Source of the DNA: Arthrobacter sp. MAHUQ-56 | Lineage (GTDB): Bacteria > Actinomycetota > Actinomycetes > Actinomycetales > Micrococcaceae | Assembly: GCF_019710585.1 (NCBI RefSeq) | Contig: NZ_JAIFZQ010000016.1 | Coordinates: forward strand, 186,001-250,000 | Direction: 5' to 3' | DNA: 64,000 nucleotides | Part shown: positions 32,869 to 41,578 of the stretch, piece after piece | Layout: every line of letters begins with the position of its first letter | How positions within the stretch are numbered: position 1 is the first letter of the stretch | Translations under genes and position numbers: made by a program | The notes under the pieces: generated by a model | Databases searched by the model: none | The model's input: the letters and a program-made list of their open reading frames with translations, nothing else | What the model was told of the DNA's origin: nothing

Positions 32869-33785
32869 TGGGCAAACGCGGAAAGTCGGGAGGCCGGGGC
32901 CGGCCGGCAGCGGCCGCTGTGGAGGCGCCCAAGGGCCCGGGACCCAGGGGTGCTGCGGGGCCCGTTGAGGGCGTCTACCCCATCGATACCGGTGACTGCG
33001 AATTGATCGCGGACCAGGACAACAGCACGGGCTGGCTCCTGAAGATCAACGGCGTGATGAGCTCCCACATCGACCTCGCCGACCCCCTGTTCCTGGACTT
33101 CGAGTACATGCGGTGGATGGCGGCGCTGATCGAGTCCCGCTGGCCGCCGTCGGGCCCTTCCCCTGCCGGGGCGGCGCACAAGCTGCGCGGCCTGCACCTG
33201 GGCGGCGGCGCCTGCTCCATGGCGCGCTACTTCGCCGCCGTGTACCCGGATGCGCGGCAGGTGGTGGTGGAGCTGGACGGCAAGCTGGCAGAGTACGTCC
33301 GGGGCTGGTTCGACCTCCCCAAGGCGCCGCTGCTCCGGATCCGCGTGGGCGAGGCCCGCGCGGTGACGGAGACACTCACAGCCCAGACCCGGGACTTCAT
33401 CATCCGTGATGTCTTTGCCGGCGCCCATACCCCGCGGCCGCTGACCACCGCGGAATTCACCGCCCAGGCGAAGCGGGTCCTGGCACCGGGCGGGCTGTAC
33501 GTCGTCAATTCCGGCGATGCCCCGGACTTGAAGAATGCCCGTGAGGACGCCGCGACCATCGCGGCCGCCTTCAAGCACACGGTGATCGTCGCCGACCCCG
33601 CCATGCTCAAGGGCCGACGCTACGGAAACATGGTGATGGCTGGCAGCGATGTACCCTTCGGCGACGACCCGCAGCTGCGCCGACGCCTCCTGGGCGGGGC
33701 CGTCCCGGCGCACCTCTGGGACGATGCGCAGGTGCGGGCCTTCGCCGCCGGCACACCCGTCCGCCATGACCCCGCCGCGGTCTAA
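32868..33785 (+). CDS. Spermidine-synthase-like methyltransferase-fold protein
   Basis: A 305-residue protein related to polyamine aminopropyltransferases. GWLLKINGVMSSHIDLADPL, FDFEYMRWMA-type region (LDFEYMRWMAALIES), LRGLHLGGGACSMARYFAAV (motif I), VVVELDGKLAEYVRGWFDL, DFIIRDVFAGAHTPRPLTTA (catalytic Asp region) and APGGLYVVNSGD match actinobacterial SpeE-like proteins. The polyamine contacts are not all recognisable, so the substrate may differ. The start overlaps the leader ORF stop; the end overlaps the convergent LysR stop by 4 bases. Confidence 0.78.
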   Translation: MGKRGKSGGRGRPAAAAVEAPKGPGPRGAAGPVEGVYPIDTGDCELIADQDNSTGWLLKINGVMSSHIDLADPLFLDFEYMRWMAALIESRWPPSGPSPAGAAHKLRGLHLGGGACSMARYFAAVYPDARQVVVELDGKLAEYVRGWFDLPKAPLLRIRVGEARAVTETLTAQTRDFIIRDVFAGAHTPRPLTTAEFTAQAKRVLAPGGLYVVNSGDAPDLKNAREDAATIAAAFKHTVIVADPAMLKGRRYGNMVMAGSDVPFGDDPQLRRRLLGGAVPAHLWDDAQVRAFAAGTPVRHDPAAV

Positions 33786-34678
33786 CCCCGGCCCAGGAGC
33801 ACCTCGCGGTGCTCGGCCATCCGTTCCTGCAGGGCTTTGACGACGGCGGCCACGGCGGGGCGGCGCAGCGAGTCCGGGCGGAGGACCAGCCAGTAGGGGA
33901 GCAGTTCGCCGATGTCGTCCGGCAGCACCCGGACCAGGTCGTCATGGAGGTCGGCCATGAAGCAGGGCAGGAACCCCACCCCGGCACCGGCCCGGGTGGC
34001 CTCCACATGGACGAACACGTTGGTGGACGTCAGCCCCTCGCGCATCGCGGGAACCAGCCGCCGCGGCGCATCGAGGTCGTCCACCTGCAGCATGGAATCG
34101 ACGAAGTAGACCAGCGGGTGGCCGTTGAGTTCGGCGACGGTCGCGGGGGTTCCGTACTCGGCCAGGTACTCCCTGGACGCGTACATCCCCAGCCGGTATT
34201 CGCCCAGCCGGATAGCCTCGGCCCGGTGCACCTGCGGCACGCCCACCACCACCTCGATGTCCAGGCCGGAGCGCTGCTGCAGGGCGCGCCTGGTCATGGT
34301 CACCACTTCCACGCTCAGGCCGGGGTGCTTCCGCCGCAGCCGCGCCACGGCCGGCGCGGCGATGTAGGCGCTGAAGCCGTCCGTCGCCGTCATGCGCACC
34401 ACGCCGGTGATGGGGTCCGGTGCCTGGCCCGACGGTCCCAGCGTCCCCAGCACCGACTCCACCTGCTCTGCCGCCTGTACTGCCCGTTCGCCGAGTTCCG
34501 TCAGTTCCCACCCGCCGGCCGCCCGGGCGAGGACCCGTCCGCCGAGCGACTTCTCGAGGGCGGCGATCCGGCGTGAGACCGTGGTGTGGTTCAAGCCCAG
34601 GGCCTGGGCCGCCGTCGTGAATTTGGCAGAGCGGGATACCGCGAGAAGGACCAGCAGGTCATCTGGGTTCGCTTTCAT
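33782..34678 (-). CDS. LysR family transcriptional regulator
   Basis: A 298-residue LysR protein: helix-turn-helix at about 3-60 (LLVLLAVSRSAKFTTAAQAL then GLNHTTVSRRIAALEKSLGG) and a two-lobed effector domain. The start is the ATG at 34678; the upstream extension is not LysR-like. It is divergent from the MHS-type transporter and 3-hydroxybutyrate dehydrogenase genes and is the likely regulator of both. Two copies of ATTGTGCA lie in the gap between them. Confidence 0.9.
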   Translation of the reverse strand: MKANPDDLLVLLAVSRSAKFTTAAQALGLNHTTVSRRIAALEKSLGGRVLARAAGGWELTELGERAVQAAEQVESVLGTLGPSGQAPDPITGVVRMTATDGFSAYIAAPAVARLRRKHPGLSVEVVTMTRRALQQRSGLDIEVVVGVPQVHRAEAIRLGEYRLGMYASREYLAEYGTPATVAELNGHPLVYFVDSMLQVDDLDAPRRLVPAMREGLTSTNVFVHVEATRAGAGVGFLPCFMADLHDDLVRVLPDDIGELLPYWLVLRPDSLRRPAVAAVVKALQERMAEHREVLLGRG

Positions 34679-34685
34679 ATCTGCA

Positions 34686-34737
34686 ATTGTGCACACACCA
34701 ACTGCCTCTTTGGTCATTGAAGAGCAGGGATTGTGCA
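34686..34737. promoter_or_regulatory. Direct repeat ATTGTGCA in the LysR/transporter gap
   Basis: ATTGTGCA occurs at 34686-34693 and again at 34730-34737, 44 bases apart (about four helical turns), and each sits inside a partial dyad (TGCA-ATTG-TGCA; ATTG-TGCAG-CAAT). This is a good candidate for LysR binding sites controlling both directions. Confidence 0.45.
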
Positions 34738-34805
34738 GCAATACTCATCTGAGTCACTTGTGCTGGAGGTCACAGCACGTGTCAATGTGGACACTGAGGA
34801 GAACC

Positions 34806-36182
34806 ATGAGCGTTGAGCAACGCCAGGCCAATGAAGCCGGGCATGCACCCAAAGGATCAGGACTGAAGAAGATTGTTGCCGCCTCCATGGTGGGCACGGT
34901 GGTGGAGTGGTACGAGTTCTTCCTCTATGCCACCGCCGCCACCCTGGTCTTTGGCAAGTACTTCTTCCCGTCCACCGGCAATGAGCTGGACGGGATCATC
35001 CAGGCGTTCCTGACCTACGCCGTGGGCTTCATTGCCCGGCCCCTGGGCGGCATTGTCTTCGGCCAGATCGGCGACAAGCTGGGCCGCAAGCCCACCCTGC
35101 AGCTCACCATCATCATTATTGGTGTGTCCACGTTCCTGATGGGCTGCCTCCCCGGCTTCGCCGACATCGGATACCTTGCCCCCGCCCTGCTGGTGGTGCT
35201 GCGGTTCATCCAGGGCTTCGCCCTGGGCGGCGAATGGGGCGGCGCGGTCCTCCTGGTGGCCGAGCACAGCCCGAACAAGACGCGTGCCTTCTGGTCCAGC
35301 TGGCCGCAGGCCGCCGTCCCGGTGGGCAACCTGCTGGCCACCCTGGTGCTGTACATCATGTCCACCACCCTCAGCAGTGAGGCCTTCCTTGGATGGGGCT
35401 GGCGCGTCGCCTTCTGGCTCTCCGCCGTGATCGTCTTCGTGGGCTACTACATCCGCACCAACGTCAGCGAGTCGCCCATCTTCCTCGAGGCCAAGGAGCT
35501 GGTGGAGAAGGAACAGGCCGTCAGCTACGGCGTGTTCGAGGTGCTCCGCAAGTACCCCAAGGGCATCTTTCAGGCCATGGGCCTGCGGTTCGCCGAAAAC
35601 ATCATGTACTACCTGGTGGTCAGCTTCGCGATCGTCTACCTCAAGAGCGTGCACAAGTACGACACCTCGTCGCTGCTGCTGGCGCTGCTGATCGCGCACG
35701 TCATCCACTTCGCGATCATTCCGCAGTACGGCCGGCTGGCCGACCGGATCGGCCGCAAGCCCGTCTACCTCGCCGGCGCCATCGCCGGTGCCACCTGGCC
35801 TTTCTTTGCCTTCCCGATGTTCGATACCCGCAACCCGCTGGTCATTGTCCTCGCGGTGACGATCGGCCTGTGCCTGCACGGCCTCATGTACGCCGGGCAG
35901 CCGGCCATCATGGCCGAAATGTTCCCCACCCGGATGCGGTACTCCGGCGCATCCCTCGGCTCGCAGGTGACGTCGATCTTCGCCGGTTCGCTGGCACCCC
36001 TGCTCGCCACGCAGTGGCTCAAGGACACCGGTTCCTGGGTCCCCACCGCCATCTACCTGGTGGTTGCCTGCGCCATCACCGCCGCAGCGGTGCTGAGCCT
36101 GAAGGAAACCAAGGGCATCGCCCTGGAGGACGTGGACAAGGAAGACGCCGCCCGCGAAGGGCTGCTCACCGCCAGCCGCTGA
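34806..36182 (+). CDS. MFS transporter, metabolite:H+ symporter (MHS) family
   Basis: A 458-residue, 12-helix major facilitator of the MHS (ProP/KgtP/ShiA-like) group. VVEWYEFFLYATAATLVFG and ARPLGGIVFGQIGDKLGRKP are the family hallmarks, with GFALGGEWGGAVLLVAEHSP in helix 4-5 and RLADRIGRKPVYLAGA as the second-half loop. The substrate is probably a carboxylate. Adjacent 3-hydroxybutyrate dehydrogenase makes 3-hydroxybutyrate a reasonable guess. The ATG at 34806 has TGAGGAGAACC upstream. Confidence 0.88.
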   Translation: MSVEQRQANEAGHAPKGSGLKKIVAASMVGTVVEWYEFFLYATAATLVFGKYFFPSTGNELDGIIQAFLTYAVGFIARPLGGIVFGQIGDKLGRKPTLQLTIIIIGVSTFLMGCLPGFADIGYLAPALLVVLRFIQGFALGGEWGGAVLLVAEHSPNKTRAFWSSWPQAAVPVGNLLATLVLYIMSTTLSSEAFLGWGWRVAFWLSAVIVFVGYYIRTNVSESPIFLEAKELVEKEQAVSYGVFEVLRKYPKGIFQAMGLRFAENIMYYLVVSFAIVYLKSVHKYDTSSLLLALLIAHVIHFAIIPQYGRLADRIGRKPVYLAGAIAGATWPFFAFPMFDTRNPLVIVLAVTIGLCLHGLMYAGQPAIMAEMFPTRMRYSGASLGSQVTSIFAGSLAPLLATQWLKDTGSWVPTAIYLVVACAITAAAVLSLKETKGIALEDVDKEDAAREGLLTASR

Positions 36183-36231
36183 CGCTGGACACCGGACGTA
36201 CTGGACACTTCGGCTACAAAGGAGATCTGCA

Positions 36232-36981
36232 ATGGAAAACACGTTGAACGGACGCAAGGCGCTGGTCACCGGCGGTGCCAGCGGGATCGGCGCCGCCTGC
36301 GTCCGCGAGCTCGCGGCGCGGGGTGCCAAGGTGGTGGTGGCCGACGTCGACTCCGCCGCCGCTGCGGCCCTCGCCGACGAGGTGGGCGGCACCGCGTGGG
36401 CCGTTGACCTGCTGGACGTGGAGTCGCTGGCCACCCTGAACCTGGACTGCGACATCCTGGTGAACAACGCCGGGATCCAGCGCATCAGCCCCATCGAGGA
36501 GTTCGACCCCGCGGACTTCCGCCGCCTCATCACCCTGATGCTGGAGGCGCCGTTCCTGCTGGTCCGCGCGGCGCTGCCGCACATGTACGCCAACAAGTTC
36601 GGCCGGATCATCAACCTGTCGTCGGTGCACGGCATCCGGGCGTCCCCGTTCAAGAGCGCCTACGTCTCGGCCAAGCACGGGCTGGAAGGGCTGAGCAAGG
36701 TCACGGCGCTGGAGGGCGGTCCGCACGGGGTCACCTCGAACTGCGTCAACCCCGGGTATGTGCGCACGCCCCTGGTGGAAAGCCAGATCGCGGACCAGGC
36801 GCAGGTGCACGGCATCCCGGAGTCCGAAGTGCTGGCCAAGGTCATGCTCACCGAGGCAGCCATAAAGCGGCTGGTGGAGCCGGAGGAGGTGGCGTCCCTC
36901 GTGGGCTGGCTGGCCTCCGACAGTGCAGGCATGGTCACGGGAGCCAGCTACACGATGGACGGCGGCTGGTCCGCCCGCTGA
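36232..36981 (+). CDS. 3-Hydroxybutyrate dehydrogenase-like SDR
   Basis: A 249-residue classical SDR: VTGGASGIGAACVRELAARG, ILVNNAGIQRISPIEEF, INLSSVHGIRASPFKSAYVS followed by AKHGLEGLSKVTALEG, and NCVNPGYVRTPLVESQI. The NNAGIQ...PIEEF and HGxxASPFKSAYVSAKHG blocks are typical of D-3-hydroxybutyrate dehydrogenases, which oxidise 3-hydroxybutyrate to acetoacetate with NAD. It follows the transporter by 49 bases with AAAGGAGA before its ATG, and the pair probably forms an operon for hydroxybutyrate use. Confidence 0.85.
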   Translation: MENTLNGRKALVTGGASGIGAACVRELAARGAKVVVADVDSAAAAALADEVGGTAWAVDLLDVESLATLNLDCDILVNNAGIQRISPIEEFDPADFRRLITLMLEAPFLLVRAALPHMYANKFGRIINLSSVHGIRASPFKSAYVSAKHGLEGLSKVTALEGGPHGVTSNCVNPGYVRTPLVESQIADQAQVHGIPESEVLAKVMLTEAAIKRLVEPEEVASLVGWLASDSAGMVTGASYTMDGGWSAR

Positions 36982-36992
36982 AATCCTCCGTC

Positions 36993-37355
36993 CTAGTCCA
37001 GGGGCTTGACCAGCCGGTGGTCGAAAAAGAAGACGCCATAGGGGGTCTTCACCCCCACTGACCGGCGGTCCTGCCACACGACGACCCCTTCGCGCCTGCC
37101 GCTGAAGGGGTCGTCTGCCGTGACGGTGTCCCCGATCCGGTAAGGGCAGCGGGGGGCCAGGGCGCGTGCTGCACGGCCGCCAATCCGCGCCAGGTAAGAG
37201 CCGAGGCTTACCGGCCGGCCCATTCCGGACAGGTCCTCTATGTACTCCTTGACCATGGGAACCAACTCCTCGCGGCGGGCAGTGCGCCGCCTGCTAACGG
37301 TGCTGGTTGGCGGAACGCTCCCAGCGGAGGATGGTCCTCCCATTCCGGCCGCCAC
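36993..37355 (-). CDS. Small protein of unknown function
   Basis: A 120-residue protein without a recognised domain. The C-terminal half, CPYRIGDTVTADDPFSGRRE, GVVVWQDRRSVGVKTPYGVF, FFDHRLVKPLD, looks like a small SH3-like beta barrel. The N-terminal third is Arg/Ser-rich and may not be translated: the ATG inside VPMVKEYIEDLSGMG is an alternative start. Confidence 0.55.
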   Translation of the reverse strand: MAAGMGGPSSAGSVPPTSTVSRRRTARREELVPMVKEYIEDLSGMGRPVSLGSYLARIGGRAARALAPRCPYRIGDTVTADDPFSGRREGVVVWQDRRSVGVKTPYGVFFFDHRLVKPLD

Positions 37356-37425
37356 CGTACGGCTACGCTAGGCGCTATTCACACCAGCCACATCAGTAAC
37401 AGGTACCCGATTTTACGAAGGGCCA

Positions 37426-37818
37426 CTACTTGGCCGGCGTGGAGCCCTGTCCGCCAAGGATTTCCTCGGCGTTGTCGAACGCCCAGGCCACCAGGGGCAC
37501 CAGGAGCGCGCTCAGGGCGTAACCCCGCTCCGTCAGGCTGTAATCCACGCGCGGCGGGATGACCGGCTGGGCCGTCCTGCGTACCAGGCCGTCGCGCTCA
37601 AGGGTCTTAAGGGTCTGTGCCAGCATCTTTTCGCTGATGCCCTCGGCCCGGCGCCGAAGGTCACTCCACCGCTGCTCGCCCTCGGACAGCGCAACCAGGA
37701 CCAGGACGCCCCACTTGCTGGTGATGTGGTCCAGCACGGTACGGCTGGGGCATCCGGCCGGGAACACGCCGTCGGCAAAACCCAGGGGCAGGGGAGAGGG
37801 GTGCGGTGCTGCCTGCAT
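37426..37818 (-). CDS. HxlR family (DUF24) winged-helix regulator, QorR-like
   Basis: A 130-residue HxlR-type regulator: CPSRTVLDHITSKWGVLVLV, RWSDLRRRAEGISEKMLAQT, LKTLERDGLVRRT and VDYSLTERGYALSALLVPL. The Cys before the first helix is in the place of the redox-sensing Cys of QorR/YodB-type regulators. It faces a QorB-like reductase gene, the usual target of such regulators. TAAGCT lies 6 bases before its ATG, so the mRNA is probably leaderless. Confidence 0.9.
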   Translation of the reverse strand: MQAAPHPSPLPLGFADGVFPAGCPSRTVLDHITSKWGVLVLVALSEGEQRWSDLRRRAEGISEKMLAQTLKTLERDGLVRRTAQPVIPPRVDYSLTERGYALSALLVPLVAWAFDNAEEILGGQGSTPAK

Positions 37819-37824
37819 GGATCC

Positions 37825-37830
37825 AGCTTA
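37825..37830 (-). promoter_or_regulatory. Leaderless promoter -10 (TAAGCT) for the HxlR gene
   Basis: On the minus strand TAAGCT is followed by GGATCC and the ATG at 37818. TTGAAG about 19 bases further upstream may be the -35. The region between overlaps the AGTAC/GTACT dyad, which fits autoregulation. Confidence 0.45.
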
Positions 37831-37840
37831 CCTTTTGGTC

Positions 37841-37865
37841 AGTACCTTACTTCAAAGTGCGTACT
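37841..37865. promoter_or_regulatory. Possible HxlR/QorR operator (AGTAC-N15-GTACT)
   Basis: AGTAC at 37841-37845 and GTACT at 37861-37865 form an inverted repeat in the divergent gap, across the likely hxlR promoter. Half sites with a GTAC core are known for HxlR/DUF24 regulators. Confidence 0.45.
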
Positions 37866-37940
37866 CTCTTTCGGGAAGTATCGCCCGCTGCCGCCAGTTG
37901 TAATCCGTGACAGACCGATACCAAACGAAAAGGAACCATC

Positions 37941-38804
37941 ATGACCATCGTTGTTACAGGCGCCACCGGGCAGCTCGGCCGCCACGTCCTTGAAGCACTG
38001 CTGGAACGCGGCGTTCCCGCCCGGGACATCGTGGCTGCCGGGCGGTCGGTTGAAAAGCTCGAAGGCTTCGCCGCACGCGGTGTGCGGGCCCAGGCCATGG
38101 ACTACACCGATGCCGGTTCCGTGGAGGCCGCGCTGAAGGGCGCCAAGCGGGTGCTGCTGATCTCGGGAAGCGAAGTGGGCCAGCGCGTCGAACAGCACCG
38201 TACAGTGATCGACGCCGCGAAGGCTGCAGGGGTTGAACTGCTCGCCTACACCAGCATCGCCAACGCCGACACCACCGGGATGAAGCTCGCCGACGAGCAC
38301 AAGGCCACCGAGGCCCTGCTGCGCGAGTCCGGCGTCCCCTTCGTACTGCTGCGGAACGGCTGGTACCTGGAGAACTACACCGAACAGCTTCCCGGGACCC
38401 TGGCCCAGGGGGCCGTGGCAGGAAGTGCCGGCAACGGCAGGGTCAGCGGCGCCGCGCGGGTGGACTACGCCCACGCCGCTGCCGCTGTGCTCGTGGCGGA
38501 CGGCCAGGCCGGGATGGTGTACGAACTGGGCGGCGACGACGCCTTCAGCATGGCTGACCTCGCCGCGGAGATCAGCGCTGCAACGGGCAAAGCGGTCACC
38601 TACAACGACCTGCCCGCTGAAGACTACGCAGGCCTGCTCGCTTCCGTGGGCGTTCCCGAGGGGTTCGCGGGAATCCTTGCCGATTCAGACCTGGGCATCG
38701 CCCGGGGCGATTTGCTGGTCAGCAGCGGCGATCTTCGCAGGCTGATTGGGCGTCCGACGACGTCCCTCGCCGAAGCGGTCAGGTCCGCCGCAGCGTCGGC
38801 GTAG
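37941..38804 (+). CDS. NmrA-like NAD(P)H:quinone reductase (QorB/YtfG-like)
   Basis: A 287-residue atypical SDR: VVTGATGQLGRHVLEALLER, AGRSVEKLEGFAARGVRAQA, VLLISGSEVGQRVEQHRTVI then DAAKAAGVELLAYTS, and FVLLRNGWYLENYTEQLP. These match the QorB/YtfG quinone-reductase group, which reduces quinones with NADPH. The divergent HxlR regulator strongly supports a quinone/diamide-type redox response. AAAGGAACC precedes the ATG. Confidence 0.87.
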   Translation: MTIVVTGATGQLGRHVLEALLERGVPARDIVAAGRSVEKLEGFAARGVRAQAMDYTDAGSVEAALKGAKRVLLISGSEVGQRVEQHRTVIDAAKAAGVELLAYTSIANADTTGMKLADEHKATEALLRESGVPFVLLRNGWYLENYTEQLPGTLAQGAVAGSAGNGRVSGAARVDYAHAAAAVLVADGQAGMVYELGGDDAFSMADLAAEISAATGKAVTYNDLPAEDYAGLLASVGVPEGFAGILADSDLGIARGDLLVSSGDLRRLIGRPTTSLAEAVRSAAASA

Positions 38805-38818
38805 CGCGGTAGAACCAG

Positions 38819-38852
38819 AAGGTGCCCGGCCTGTTCCTGGGCCGGGCGCCTT
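38819..38852. terminator. GC-rich hairpin, bidirectional terminator
   Basis: AAGG-T-GCCCGGCC pairs with GGCCGGGC-G-CCTT around an 8-base loop, between the convergent QorB-like and permease genes; followed by TTT on the plus strand. Confidence 0.65.
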
Positions 38853-38879
38853 TGGTGCCCGCCGGGGTACCTTTGCCGC

Positions 38880-40367
38880 CTAGCTGCTCCGGTCTGCCCG
38901 GACCACAGGGAGCGGTGACGTTTCGTCCACAAGGTGGGCCCGCCGTCGTCCGTCACCCTTGGTCCACAGCCGGTATGCCAGGACCAGCAGCCCCAGCCAC
39001 GCGGCACCCACGTACAGCGCGATCCGGGTGTCCTCGAAAGCGCCCAGGACGGCGATCACCAGCGCCATGAACGCGATGGTGAGGATCGAGGCGGCCGGCC
39101 ACCATGGCGAGGGGAACTCCGACGCCGGAAGGCCCTTCCGCCCGATTTCCCGCTTCATGGCCACATGCGAGGCCAGGATCATCACCCAGACCCAGACGGT
39201 GGCGAAAGTGGCGATGGAGGCGATCAGCAGGAACACATCCTCGGGAATGACGGCGTTGAGGACCACGCCCACCAGCAGGATCCCGGCCATCATGACCACC
39301 GTCATCCAGGGGACGCCGTGCCGGGACACCTTGCCGAAAGCAAGCGGTGCGTGCCCCTGGTTGGAAAGCCCAAAGAGGATGCGTCCGGCGCCGAAGATGT
39401 CGCTGTTGATGGCCGACAACGCGGCCGTGATCACCACGGCGTTGAGGATGTGCGGGGCAGCCGGGATGCCAAGGCCGCTGAAGATCTGCACGAACGGGCT
39501 GCCGTTGCTGCCCACCTCGTCCCAAGGGAAGAGGCTCATGAGAACGCCCAGTGTCAGGACGTAGAACAGCAGCACGCGGACGGGAACGGTGTTCACTGCC
39601 TTGGGGATGACCTTCTTGGGATCTGCCGCTTCGCCGGCCGTGATGCCGAGTGTCTCAATCCCGCCGAAGGCGAACATCACCACGGCAAAGGATGCCAGGA
39701 GGCCTTCGAAGCCGTTCGGGAACAGGCCGCCGTGGTCCACCAGGTTGCCCAGCCCCGGCGCGACGGTGGAACCGGCCGCCTGGAAGCCGAACATGATGAT
39801 GGCAGCGCCGCCGGCGATCATCGCGATGATGGCAGCGACCTTGATGAGCGAGAACCAGAATTCCAGCTCTCCGAAGACCTTGACGCTGAGCAGGTTCAGG
39901 GCGGCCAGGAAGCAGATGACGGCGAGGATCCAGATCCAGCGGTCCACCTGCGGGAACCAGAAGCCCATGTAGATGCTGAACGCCGTCACGTCCGCGATGG
40001 CCACGATGGCCATTTCGAACACGTAGGTCCAGCCGGTCACGAAGCCGGCCAGGGGGCCGAGGTAGCGGCTTGCGTACTGGCTGAAGGAGCCCGACACCGG
40101 GTGCCTGACGGCCATCTCGCCGAGGGCACGCATCACCATGAAGACGGCCGCACCGCCGATGATGTAGGCGAGCAGCACTGCGGGGCCGGCCTTTTGGATG
40201 GCGGAGGCGGAGCCATAGAAGAGGCCGGTGCCGATCGCGGAGCCGAGGGCCATGAAGCGGATGTGCCGGACGTTCAGGCCGCGGTTCAGGACGCTTCCGA
40301 CGGCGGCTGGGAGCCTGTGCGTTCCGGCCTCGCCTTCGGTCCGGGTGGGGGTTGGGGCTGGTTGCAT
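38880..40367 (-). CDS. APC-family amino-acid permease, probably histidine
   Basis: A 495-residue, 12-helix amino acid-polyamine-organocation permease. Typical segments: [100 protein letters not shown]. It resembles the ProY/HutT/AnsP group. It is divergent from the IclR regulator and close to hutU and hutH, with a shared operator-like dyad, so histidine is the likely substrate. The start ATG is at 40367. Confidence 0.85.
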   Translation of the reverse strand: MQPAPTPTRTEGEAGTHRLPAAVGSVLNRGLNVRHIRFMALGSAIGTGLFYGSASAIQKAGPAVLLAYIIGGAAVFMVMRALGEMAVRHPVSGSFSQYASRYLGPLAGFVTGWTYVFEMAIVAIADVTAFSIYMGFWFPQVDRWIWILAVICFLAALNLLSVKVFGELEFWFSLIKVAAIIAMIAGGAAIIMFGFQAAGSTVAPGLGNLVDHGGLFPNGFEGLLASFAVVMFAFGGIETLGITAGEAADPKKVIPKAVNTVPVRVLLFYVLTLGVLMSLFPWDEVGSNGSPFVQIFSGLGIPAAPHILNAVVITAALSAINSDIFGAGRILFGLSNQGHAPLAFGKVSRHGVPWMTVVMMAGILLVGVVLNAVIPEDVFLLIASIATFATVWVWVMILASHVAMKREIGRKGLPASEFPSPWWPAASILTIAFMALVIAVLGAFEDTRIALYVGAAWLGLLVLAYRLWTKGDGRRRAHLVDETSPLPVVRADRSS

Positions 40368-40492
40368 GCGAATACCTTCTCGTCATTGGGGAGGGGGCCG
40401 CTAACCAGCAGACCATTCCGGTGGCCGCCGTGATGGGGCTCACGCCGCCTTGGTGTCTTTCATTCCAGACTGTCTTTGATGAATGGCGCGTT

Positions 40493-40512
40493 CTGTCTGG
40501 TATTTCAGACAG
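40493..40512. promoter_or_regulatory. Dyad CTGTCTG-N6-CAGACAG, probable IclR operator
   Basis: Perfect 7-bp arms with a 6-base spacer in the divergent gap between the permease and iclR genes. A near-identical element with the same spacing lies before hutU at 41461-41480, so it is probably the hut regulator's site. A second short palindrome, AGAC-T-GTCT, lies at 40467-40475. Confidence 0.65.
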
Positions 40513-40606
40513 TTTGGCTGGCAACAGGTCACTTGGGTCGCCGTTGAGGGCGCAAGCTTAAGTACGGGATACCGGACACAGCTACCCGGAAGGATTCTTC
40601 CAGCCC

Positions 40607-41449
40607 ATGAGCACTTCACTGAGCCCCGAAACGCGCGGCACCGAAACAAAGACACCCCGCGCGGCGGCCAAGGTGTCCTCGAAGGTTCCGGCCGCGGAGA
40701 ACACCCTGCGCATCCTCAAGCTCCTTGCTTCGCGGCGCGGCCCGATGGCGGCGTCCCAGATCGCGTCGAGCCTGGGCCTCCCGCGTTCCAGTGTCTACCA
40801 CCTGCTGGGAGTGATGGAGGCCAACGGCTTCGTCCTCCACCTCCACGAGGAACAGCGCTACGGGCTCGGGATCAGCGCCTTTGAGCTCAGCTCCGCGTAC
40901 TCACGGCAGGAGCCGCTGTCCCGCCTGGGCCGGCCGCTCCTGGCCAGCCTCGTGGACGCCATCGGGGAGAGCGCACACCTCGCGGTACTGCACGGACGGG
41001 ACGTGCTCTACATCGTCGAGGAGCGGGCCAAGAACCGCCCGTCCCTGGTGACCGACGTCGGCGTCCGCCTTCCCAGCCACCTCACCGCCAGCGGGCGGGC
41101 CATCCTGGCGGCGCTGCCCAAATCCCAGGTCCGCGCCCTGTATCCGAACGCCGCGGCCTTCTCGGCGCGGCACGAGGTGGAGGGTGCCATCATGAAGTAC
41201 TCGTCCCTGTCCTCCCACCTGGACCAGGTGCGGCAGCGCGGCTATGCCACCGAACACGGGGAGGTGACCCCCGGATTCGGGTCCATCGCGGCCGCGGTCA
41301 CGGACCACCTGGGCTGGCCGACGGCGGCCGTTGCCGTCACGTTCCTCGAGGACAAGATGCCCGCGGATGAATGGCCCGCCCTGGCCGGGAGGGTGCAGAA
41401 AGCGGCCGACGAGTTGTCCCTCAGGCTCCACGGCCGCCCTGGCAAATAG
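40607..41449 (+). CDS. IclR family transcriptional regulator, probable hut regulator
   Basis: A 280-residue IclR protein. After a 25-residue flexible N-terminus comes the winged helix (ENTLRILKLLASRRGPMAAS, QIASSLGLPRSSVYHLLGVM, EANGFVLHLHEEQRYGLG), then the effector domain (LVDAIGESAHLAVLHGRDVL, SHLTASGRAILAALPKSQ, GYATEHGEVTPGFGSIAAAV). It lies between the permease and hutU/hutH, and matching dyads flank it on both sides. The likely ligand is urocanate or another histidine product, by analogy. Confidence 0.9.
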   Translation: MSTSLSPETRGTETKTPRAAAKVSSKVPAAENTLRILKLLASRRGPMAASQIASSLGLPRSSVYHLLGVMEANGFVLHLHEEQRYGLGISAFELSSAYSRQEPLSRLGRPLLASLVDAIGESAHLAVLHGRDVLYIVEERAKNRPSLVTDVGVRLPSHLTASGRAILAALPKSQVRALYPNAAAFSARHEVEGAIMKYSSLSSHLDQVRQRGYATEHGEVTPGFGSIAAAVTDHLGWPTAAVAVTFLEDKMPADEWPALAGRVQKAADELSLRLHGRPGK

Positions 41450-41460
41450 AGCCGGTCCGG

Positions 41461-41480
41461 TTGTCTGCAATCCCGGACAG
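41461..41480 (+). promoter_or_regulatory. Dyad TTGTCTG-N6-CGGACAG before hutU, probable IclR operator
   Basis: It has the same arms (two changes) and exactly the same 6-base spacer as the dyad at 40493-40512. It lies about 100 bases before the hutU ATG, immediately after the iclR gene, and implies that hutUH has its own regulated promoter. Confidence 0.6.
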
Positions 41481-41578
41481 CAGGCCTGCAAATCCCCTGT
41501 GAAGGCCTCCTCCAAGGGGCTTTAGTTGATACAGAACTTCTTTCCTCCACCAGACACACACCACGAGAAGGAGCCATC

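Noticed and set aside
36982..37425. Extra small genes around the 120-residue unknown protein
   Set aside because: Remaining stretches are under 75 bases or have only shadow frames.
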